A stretch of DNA of 64,000 nucleotides. It comes from CAYLLT01 sp964384465 (GTDB lineage: Bacteria; Planctomycetota; Phycisphaerae; UBA1845; PWPN01). Positions within the stretch are counted from its first letter, which is position 1, and every line of letters begins with the position of its first letter. The stretch covers positions 5,799-69,798 of the forward strand of contig CAYLLT010000017.1 in the NCBI GenBank assembly GCA_964384465.1, read 5' to 3'. The notes below the pieces were generated by a model. It was given only the letters and a program-made list of their open reading frames with translations, did not search any database and was not told where the DNA came from. Below, piece after piece: positions 24,994 through 31,685 of this stretch. The translations under genes were made by a program, and so were the position numbers.

Positions 24994-25422
24994 ATGAAGG
25001 GTCATCAAACGTTTCTGGAGCGAATCGCCAGCGCCGGCGAGGGCGGGCTCAATGCCCAGTCGGCGGATGAGGATCCGGTGGCGCTGATGGAATCCGTCCG
25101 GCAACACGTGACCCGATTGTTGAACGCCCGCCATGGCATGAGCCAGGCGTTGCCGGACTACGGCCTGCCGGCGATGGCCGATCTGACCGTGGGCACCGGC
25201 GATTATGTCCAGCGGGTGCAAGAGGCGATTAGAAACACCATCGAGAAGTATGAGCCGCGCCTCCGGGCCGTGCGGGTGACGCGCGACCCGGAGGCCGAGG
25301 CCCAGCGCAGTCAGAAGCTGGTGTTCGCCATCGAAGGCATCATGGTCGGCCGCAACAGCGAGCATCGCATCCGCTTCGAAACGGCCGTGGCCGGCAGCGA
25401 AGAGTTCGACTTGTCCGATTGA
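24994..25422 (+). CDS. tssE: T6SS baseplate protein TssE
   Basis: A 142-residue protein of the gp25-like family, a wedge component of the baseplate that starts sheath polymerisation. HVTRLLNARHGMSQALPDYG and LPAMADLTVG are typical. The start used is ATG 24994 with AGGG at 24982-24985; a GTG at 24985 would add three residues. Confidence 0.92.
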   Translation: MKGHQTFLERIASAGEGGLNAQSADEDPVALMESVRQHVTRLLNARHGMSQALPDYGLPAMADLTVGTGDYVQRVQEAIRNTIEKYEPRLRAVRVTRDPEAEAQRSQKLVFAIEGIMVGRNSEHRIRFETAVAGSEEFDLSD

Positions 25423-25428
25423 GCGTGC

Positions 25429-25516
25429 ATTGCGGATTGCGAATTGTGGATTGCGAATTGAGGACGCCGACCTTGTATTCTTAAATCCGCAATCCGAAAT
25501 CCGCATTTCGCAATCG
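25429..25516. repeat. Inverted pair of AATCCGC-type arrays
   Basis: ATTGCGGATTGCGAATTGTG iterations face AAATCCGCAATCCGAAATCC iterations around a spacer of about 22 bases. It fills the tssE-tssF gap. Confidence 0.8.
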
Positions 25517-25535
25517 TGAGTGATCTGGGGTAACG

Positions 25536-27344
25536 ATGGCCAGCAACACCTACTATCAGGACGAGCTCGAATACCTTCGGGAAGTCGGTCCCGAGTTCGC
25601 CCGCGCCAACCCCCAGGTCGCCCGCTTTCTGGCCGATCGCGGCTCGGACCCCGATGTCGAACGCATCCTCGAAGGCGTCGCCTTCCTCTGTGGGCGCGTC
25701 CGGCAGAAGCTGGATGACGAGCTTCCGGAACTCACCGAAAACATGATGGCCCTGCTGTGGCCGCATTACCTGCGACCGATTCCCTCGATGTCGATCCTGG
25801 AACTGCTGCCCGAGATCGATGCGATGCAGGCCCCGCTGCTGGTCAATGCGGGGGCCGCGTTCACGAGTATTCCGGTGGACGGTACACGCTGCCGCTATCA
25901 AGCGGCATGGCCGACGCTGCTGCGGCCGTGGGTGCTGCGCGACGTTCGCCTGGAAACGGCGGCGGCCAAGCCGGTGCGGCTGGTGATGGTTTTCCAGACC
26001 TCGGCCAAATCGAAGCTCGAAAGCCTCGAACTCAAAAACGTCCGGTTGCATCTGGCGGGCGAGTCGCGGACCGCCTTCTCGCTGTACCTCCTTTTGGGGG
26101 CACACGTGCAGAGCGTCACCGTCAGCGACGGCTCTTCGCGCCACGACCGCCCTGAAATCATCCTGGGGCCGGAGCACGTGGGGCCGGCGGGTCTGGATCG
26201 CAGCGAGGCCGTGCTGCCGTATCCGCCGCATTCATTCGCCGGCTACCGGCTCTTGCAGGAGTACTTCGCGTTCAAGGAACGGTTCCTCTTTGTGGACCTC
26301 CGCGGCCTGGACCGGCCCGTGCGCGAGTTGAAGCTGACCAACACCATCGAAGTCGCCGTCACCTTCAACCGCCGCCTGGAAACACTGCCGCTGGTCTCGC
26401 GCGAGAACGTCCGGCTGCACTGCGTGCCCATCGTCAACCTATTCGATCACCCGGCCGACCCGATCCGTCTCAAGCACGACCGCACGCAATACCTGATTCA
26501 ACCGTCGAAGTCGGGCATCGCTGATCGCCGGCACTGCGAGATCCATTCGATCAATACGGTTACCGGCCTGGCCCGCTCGGAGAGCATGACGGCGCGGGAA
26601 TACGCGCCGTTTTATTCGTTCCGTCACACCACGCCATCGAACAAGAGCGCCCCGTACTACCAGGCCCACCTGCGGCCGAACGTCCTCGGCGGCGATCCGC
26701 GATACGGCACGGATACCTATATCTCGTTCGTGCCCGGCAAAGACACTCGCCAGCTTCAGGAAGAAGAAACCATCTCGATCGAACTTCTCTGCGTCAACCG
26801 GAATTTACCGGCCGAGCTGCGGGCGGGCGACATCAGCGGGCCGACGGACAGCTCGCCGCCCAATACCGGTTTCCGCAACATCCTGAAGCCGACCGCGACC
26901 GTCCCTCCGCCGCTGGGCAAGGGCCTGCACTGGCGACTGATCTCGCATTTGTCGCTCAACTACGTGTCGCTGGCCAACGTCGAGCATTTTAAAGAACTGC
27001 TCCGTGTGTATGATTTCCAGTCGGAGCATGATGCGCAGCGGGCACTGACACACCAGCGCATGATGGATGGCATCGTTTCAATGGAAACAACATTCGCCGA
27101 ACGCATGGTCCGGGGAGCGCCCCTGCGCGGCTCGCAGGTCGATCTGGAGTTGAACGAGGACCACTTCGCGGGCGAGGGTGACGCGTATTTGTTCTCGTGC
27201 ATCCTCGATCGGTTCATGGGCCTCTACGCGACGCTCAACGCCTATACGCAGCTCAACGCGAAGTTCACGAGATCGGGCCAGGTTTATGCGTTCCGCCCGC
27301 GCTGGGGCGATCAACTGACGCCGGCCGAAACACGGGGTGATTGA
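25536..27344 (+). CDS. tssF: T6SS baseplate protein TssF
   Basis: A 602-residue TssF (VasA/ImpG), which with TssG and TssE builds the baseplate wedge. The start YYQDELEYLREVGPEFA and the segment MALLWPHYLRPIPSM near residue 71 are diagnostic. Length is standard (580-620). GGGG precedes ATG 25536. It lies between tssE and tssG. Confidence 0.95.
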   Translation: MASNTYYQDELEYLREVGPEFARANPQVARFLADRGSDPDVERILEGVAFLCGRVRQKLDDELPELTENMMALLWPHYLRPIPSMSILELLPEIDAMQAPLLVNAGAAFTSIPVDGTRCRYQAAWPTLLRPWVLRDVRLETAAAKPVRLVMVFQTSAKSKLESLELKNVRLHLAGESRTAFSLYLLLGAHVQSVTVSDGSSRHDRPEIILGPEHVGPAGLDRSEAVLPYPPHSFAGYRLLQEYFAFKERFLFVDLRGLDRPVRELKLTNTIEVAVTFNRRLETLPLVSRENVRLHCVPIVNLFDHPADPIRLKHDRTQYLIQPSKSGIADRRHCEIHSINTVTGLARSESMTAREYAPFYSFRHTTPSNKSAPYYQAHLRPNVLGGDPRYGTDTYISFVPGKDTRQLQEEETISIELLCVNRNLPAELRAGDISGPTDSSPPNTGFRNILKPTATVPPPLGKGLHWRLISHLSLNYVSLANVEHFKELLRVYDFQSEHDAQRALTHQRMMDGIVSMETTFAERMVRGAPLRGSQVDLELNEDHFAGEGDAYLFSCILDRFMGLYATLNAYTQLNAKFTRSGQVYAFRPRWGDQLTPAETRGD

Positions 27345-27401
27345 TTATCCACAGATGTCACAGATGAGCGCAGATTGTTGTGGTGGGATTGGACGCGAAT
27401 T

Positions 27402-27442
27402 GGGAAGTGGAAATTGGAAATCGGAAATCAAAAATCGGAAGT
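27402..27442. repeat. GAAATTGGAAATCGG array before tssG
   Basis: Tandem 7-8 base units (GGAAATT, GGAAATC) lie directly before the proposed tssG start. The same type occurs as an inverted pair at 31579-31660. It obscures the true tssG start. Confidence 0.65.
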
Positions 27443-28649
27443 GACTCGCAGCCCGGTGCTGGAGCGCCTGCTCGCCCGCGGTTGGGAGTTCGATTTCTTC
27501 CAGGCCGTGTGGCTGCTGGAACGGCTGCATGAAAATCGCACGCCTGTCGGCCAGCGCGGGCCGGTCGCCGCCGAGTCGATCCGCTTCCGTCCGAATATTT
27601 CGCTGGGGTTTCCCTCTACCGATGTCCGGCGGATCACGGCGCAGACGGAGCCAGGAAGCCGGGATCCGGTCTATCGCATCGACCTGACATTCCTCGGGCT
27701 GTACGGCGTGGCCACGCCGCTGCCCCTGCATTACGCGATCGATATTCTACGTGCCGTCGAGACGAATGCTTCGCCGCAAGCGGCGCCCGCGCTGCCTGGT
27801 GAACCTCCTCCTTCGCAAGAGGGGGAGAAAACGGAAGCAGGCGCGCCGCCCCAGTCCGCCAGCGCAACCGCCGAGGGGCCGTCGCCCGCGCGGGATTTCC
27901 TCGACATTCTGCATCACCGGCTCACGTCGCTCTTCTATCGAAGCTGGACGAAGTACCGGTACGACGTCACTTTCGGCATGCAGCGCGACGTGATCACGCT
28001 CTATCTGCTGTGGCTGATCGGGCTGCGGCCGAACTGGCCGGCCAAGCTGCTCGGCGTCTCGCCGCTGCGGTTGATCCGCTACGCCGGCCTGCTCACGCAG
28101 CATCCGCGATCCGCGGCGACGCTCGAAGGAATGCTGCTCGATTACTGGGACGGCATCCCGGTGAACATCACGCAGTTCATCGGCCGGTGGGTCGCTTTGA
28201 AACCGGCGGACCTGAACCGCATCGGCATGCTCAACAGCCGCCTGGACACCGACCTGACCGTGGGCGAGCAGGTGTACGACATCACCGGCGCGTTCCGCAT
28301 CGCCGTCGGGCCGGTCGATTGGCAGACCTATTTGACGTTCCTGCCGGATGGTCAGCGGTACGCCGAAACGCGCTCGCTCGTACATCTGTACGGCACCGAT
28401 CCGCTGTCATTCAGCATCGAAGTTCGATTGCAGGCGGGCGAAGCGCCGGAGTTGAAACTGTCGTCGGATGACCAGGCGAGCCGGCTGGGTTACACCAGTT
28501 GGGCGCGCACGGATGATCTGCCGGAAACCTCGGTGACGTTCGAGGCCGGATGGACCTCGCCGCTCGGAGGCGTGCCACTGCTTTCAAGCAGTGCGACCGT
28601 CTGGAGCGATGAGCAGGAAGCACTGCTTGAGAGCAGTGGCACGGAGTGA
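27441..28649 (+). CDS. tssG: T6SS baseplate protein TssG
   Basis: A 402-residue TssG (VasB/ImpH), partner of TssF in the baseplate wedge. FDFFQAVWLLERL near residue 17 and the TFLGLYGVATPLPLHY segment are diagnostic. A Pro/Glu-rich insert of about 40 residues follows near residue 110. GTG 27441 is the first start clear of the upstream repeat; a TTG at 27375 would add repeat-encoded residues (KLEIGNQKSE), so the start is uncertain. The last 26 residues (GVPLLSSSATVWSDEQEALL and on) are encoded by a 71-base palindromic repeat, so the native C-terminus has been replaced or extended. Confidence 0.88.
   Translation: MTRSPVLERLLARGWEFDFFQAVWLLERLHENRTPVGQRGPVAAESIRFRPNISLGFPSTDVRRITAQTEPGSRDPVYRIDLTFLGLYGVATPLPLHYAIDILRAVETNASPQAAPALPGEPPPSQEGEKTEAGAPPQSASATAEGPSPARDFLDILHHRLTSLFYRSWTKYRYDVTFGMQRDVITLYLLWLIGLRPNWPAKLLGVSPLRLIRYAGLLTQHPRSAATLEGMLLDYWDGIPVNITQFIGRWVALKPADLNRIGMLNSRLDTDLTVGEQVYDITGAFRIAVGPVDWQTYLTFLPDGQRYAETRSLVHLYGTDPLSFSIEVRLQAGEAPELKLSSDDQASRLGYTSWARTDDLPETSVTFEAGWTSPLGGVPLLSSSATVWSDEQEALLESSGTE
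28572..28642. repeat. 71-base double-hairpin repeat forming the TssG tail
   Basis: Same length and ends (GTGCCACTGCT...AGCAGTGGCAC) as the copy at 3933-4003, with inner hairpins CACTGCTT/AAGCAGTG and CACTGCTT/GAGCAGTG. It lies entirely inside the tssG frame, ending seven bases before the end of its stop. Confidence 0.85.
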
Positions 28650-28668
28650 ACGGGACACGGGGGACGAA

Positions 28669-28786
28669 TTTCGGATTGCGAATTGCGAAATGAACAAAAC
28701 AAGGACCGGGGCAACTTGTTGCCCCAATGGCGTCAACAAGTTGACGCGGTCCTTATTGAATTCGCAATCCGCAATCCGCAATAAGA
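28669..28786. repeat. AATCCGC arrays flanking a nested double-hairpin element
   Basis: An inverted pair of AATCCGC/AATTCGC arrays (28669-28691 and 28758-28782) encloses a second element at 28700-28754. The inner element has outer arms AAGGACC/GGTCCTT and hairpins GGGGCAA-cttg-TTGCCCC and CGTCAA-caag-TTGACG, with complementary loops. It fills the tssG-clpV gap. Confidence 0.8.
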
Positions 28787-28794
28787 GGACCGCT

Positions 28795-31560
28795 ATGGCG
28801 ACAGGCCCGAAAACAGAAGACCTTCGCAAGCTCATTTCCAGGCTGGACCCCGGCGCCATACATTATTTCCAGGGGGCGACCAACCTGTGCGTCTCGCGAA
28901 CGCATTTCGATATCGCGCCGGAGCACCTGCTGCTGCGGCTGCTCGATGAAACGACCGGCGATACCGCCAAGATATTCAATACGTTCAAGGTCGATCGCGG
29001 CCCGGTCCGCCGGGCGCTCCAGCAGATCCTGGAAGAGGCGCCCGCCGGTCATCGCGGGCGGCCGGTGCTCTCGCCCAAGCTGGTCGAGCTGTTCCAGTCG
29101 GCGGCGGTGCTGGCGGACGAGCTCGGCTTCGATCAGATCCGCACGGGCCTGATCGTGCTCGCGTTCGCGCTGAACCCGGCGCACACGCGCGTGGGCGAGT
29201 TCACGCCGGAGCTGGAGCGGATTGACGCCGACCAGTTGCGCGATCATTTTCAGGAGATCATCGGCGAGACTCCGGGGCAGGCGGCGGCCGGTGCCGCGGA
29301 AGCGGGCCCGTCGGGGCCGGGCGGCGCACTGGAGCAGTTCACCATCGATCTGACCGCCAAAGCGCACGCCGGCGGGATCGACCCGGTCTTCGGGCGCGAT
29401 CAGGAAATCCGCCAGATGATCGATATCTTCGCCCGGCGGCGAAAGAACAACCCCATCCTGGTCGGCGAGCCGGGCACGGGCAAGACCGCAATCGTGGAAG
29501 GGTTGGCCCTGCGCATCGTCAAAGGAGACGTGCCACCCGCGCTCAAGGGCGTGAAGTTGATCGTGCTTGACCTAGGTCTCTTGCAGGCCGGCGCCGGCGT
29601 GAAGGGCGAGTTCGAGAACCGCCTCAAGAACGTCATCAAGGAGATCAAGGCCAGCAGCGTGCCCGTGATCACGTTCATCGACGAAGCGCATACGCTGATC
29701 GGCGCGGGCGGCGCCGCCGGCGGAAGCGATGCCGCCAACCTGCTGAAGCCCGCCCTGGCCCGCGGCGAACTGCGCACCGTCGCCGCCACCACCTGGGCCG
29801 AATACAAGAAATACTTCGAGAAGGATGCCGCCCTCGAGCGCCGCTTTCAGCTCGTCCGCTGCGACGAGCCGTCGATCGAAAGCACGGTGGTGATGCTCCG
29901 CGGCCTCAAGCAGCACTACGAAAAGCACCACAAGGTCATCATTCTGGACGAAGCCGTTGCGGCCGCCGCCCAGCTCTCGAAACGCTACATCAGCGGGCGG
30001 TTTCTGCCCGATAAAGCCGTCGATCTGCTGGACACCGCATCGGCCCGCGTAGCGGTCGCGCTGAGCACGCGCCCCGGCCCGCTGGAGGACTTGGACCGCC
30101 AGATCGGCCATCTTGAAACCGCGATCGCCGCGATCCAGCGCGATGAGGCCGGCGGCATCACCGCCGAAGAAGGCGTGCTGAACGAGCTACAGACTTCTCG
30201 CGAACGAATCATCAAAGAGCGCGAGCAGGTCGAGGCCCGCTGGCAAAAGGAACTCGCCGCCGTCCGCCGCGTGCACGAGCTGCGCGATCAGCTTCGCGCC
30301 TTTCAGCCGGAAGAAGAAAGCAGTGAGAAAAAATCAGATGGCAAAGATGGCGAACCGGCACCCGATCAGAGCCGCGCCCGCAAGGAAGCGGTCGGCGGCA
30401 CACCGCCCCCCGATGGTCGCGGTTCGGTCGATGAAACCGAAATTCGCAAGCAAATCGACGCCGCCATGAAGGACCTCGCGGCGATCCAGGGTCACGATCC
30501 GCTGCTGCATCCGCACGTGGATGCCTCCGCCGTCGCCGCTGTCGTCTCCGATTGGACCGGCATCCCCGTCGGCAAAATGGTCCGCGACGAGATCGCCGCC
30601 ATGCTGGTCATGGAAGACCGTCTGCGCACGCGCGTCGTCGGCCAGGACCACGCGCTCAAGACCGTCGCGCACAAGCTGCGGACGGCCAAGTCCGGACTCG
30701 GCAACCCGGCCCAGCCGATGGGCGTGTTCCTGCTGGTCGGCCCCAGCGGCGTGGGCAAAACCGAACTCGCCCTGGCCGCGGCGGATCTGCTCTTCGGCGG
30801 CGACCGCTTCCTCACCACCATCAACATGTCCGAGTTCATGGAGCAGCACACCGTCTCGCAGCTCAAAGGCTCGCCGCCGGGCTACGTCGGCTACGGCGAG
30901 GGCGGCGTATTGACCGAAGCCGTCCGCCAGCATCCATATTCGGTGCTGCTGCTCGACGAGGTGGAAAAAGCGCACCCGGACGTGCTGAATCTTTTCTACC
31001 AGGTGTTCGACAAAGGCACGCTCGCCGACGGCGAAGGCCGCGTCATCGACTTCAAGAACACGGTCATCTTCCTGACCAGCAATCTCGGCACCGACGTGAT
31101 CCAGGGCATGTGCGAATCGGGCGAACCGGTGGATGCCGATGCGCTCAAAGAGGCGATTTACCCGCACCTGCGGAACCATTTCAAGCCGGCGTTGCTGGCC
31201 CGCATGACCATCGTGCCGTTCCTGACCATCGGGCCGGAGGTGATGAAGACGATCGCCCGCATGAAGCTCGGCAAGATCGGCGGCCGCCTGACCGCGACGC
31301 ACAAGATGGCGTTCGTCGCCGACGACGCGGTGTACGACCTCATCGCCAGCCGCTGCACGCAGGTCGATGTCGGCGCCCGCAACATCGACCACATCATCGA
31401 TCAGAACGTGCTGCCGGAGCTGTCGCGGCAACTGCTGGAGAAGATGGCGTCCGAGGAGATGCCCGCTTCGGTAACGATGGGCGCGAATGACGCGGGCGAG
31501 TTTGCTTATACGTTCCAGGAGCGCGGGGCGGCTGATGCGAAGAACACAAAGGGAAAGTAA
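28795..31560 (+). CDS. clpV: T6SS sheath-disassembly ATPase ClpV
   Basis: A 921-residue AAA+ unfoldase (TssH) that recycles contracted TssBC sheath. The first ATPase has Walker A GEPGTGKT at 224-231 and Walker B FIDEAHTLIG. The second has GPSGVGKT at 649-656 and LLLDEVEKAHPD. ClpV rather than ClpB is indicated by context and by the divergent N-terminal domain. Residues about 506-550, in or next to the coiled-coil middle domain, carry a low-complexity charged and Gly/Pro insert (EEESSEKKSDGKDGEPAPD, then GGTPPPDGRGS). AGAGGA precedes ATG 28795. Confidence 0.94.
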   Translation: MATGPKTEDLRKLISRLDPGAIHYFQGATNLCVSRTHFDIAPEHLLLRLLDETTGDTAKIFNTFKVDRGPVRRALQQILEEAPAGHRGRPVLSPKLVELFQSAAVLADELGFDQIRTGLIVLAFALNPAHTRVGEFTPELERIDADQLRDHFQEIIGETPGQAAAGAAEAGPSGPGGALEQFTIDLTAKAHAGGIDPVFGRDQEIRQMIDIFARRRKNNPILVGEPGTGKTAIVEGLALRIVKGDVPPALKGVKLIVLDLGLLQAGAGVKGEFENRLKNVIKEIKASSVPVITFIDEAHTLIGAGGAAGGSDAANLLKPALARGELRTVAATTWAEYKKYFEKDAALERRFQLVRCDEPSIESTVVMLRGLKQHYEKHHKVIILDEAVAAAAQLSKRYISGRFLPDKAVDLLDTASARVAVALSTRPGPLEDLDRQIGHLETAIAAIQRDEAGGITAEEGVLNELQTSRERIIKEREQVEARWQKELAAVRRVHELRDQLRAFQPEEESSEKKSDGKDGEPAPDQSRARKEAVGGTPPPDGRGSVDETEIRKQIDAAMKDLAAIQGHDPLLHPHVDASAVAAVVSDWTGIPVGKMVRDEIAAMLVMEDRLRTRVVGQDHALKTVAHKLRTAKSGLGNPAQPMGVFLLVGPSGVGKTELALAAADLLFGGDRFLTTINMSEFMEQHTVSQLKGSPPGYVGYGEGGVLTEAVRQHPYSVLLLDEVEKAHPDVLNLFYQVFDKGTLADGEGRVIDFKNTVIFLTSNLGTDVIQGMCESGEPVDADALKEAIYPHLRNHFKPALLARMTIVPFLTIGPEVMKTIARMKLGKIGGRLTATHKMAFVADDAVYDLIASRCTQVDVGARNIDHIIDQNVLPELSRQLLEKMASEEMPASVTMGANDAGEFAYTFQERGAADAKNTKGK

Positions 31561-31578
31561 GACGACATGAGTAGATAT

Positions 31579-31660
31579 TTCCAATTTCTAATTTCCGATT
31601 TCCGATTGAAAGACGATGCTTCGGCGCGTCTGCCAATCGGAAATCACGAAATCGGAAATA
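31579..31660. repeat. Inverted pair of GGAAATC-type arrays
   Basis: TTCCAATTTCTAATTTCCGA-type units face AATCGGAAATCACGAAATCG-type units around a 27-base spacer containing GACGATGCTTCGGCGCGTC. It fills the clpV-vgrG gap. Confidence 0.75.
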
Positions 31661-31685
31661 GTCAATGCGAACAGGAGCCGGTGCT

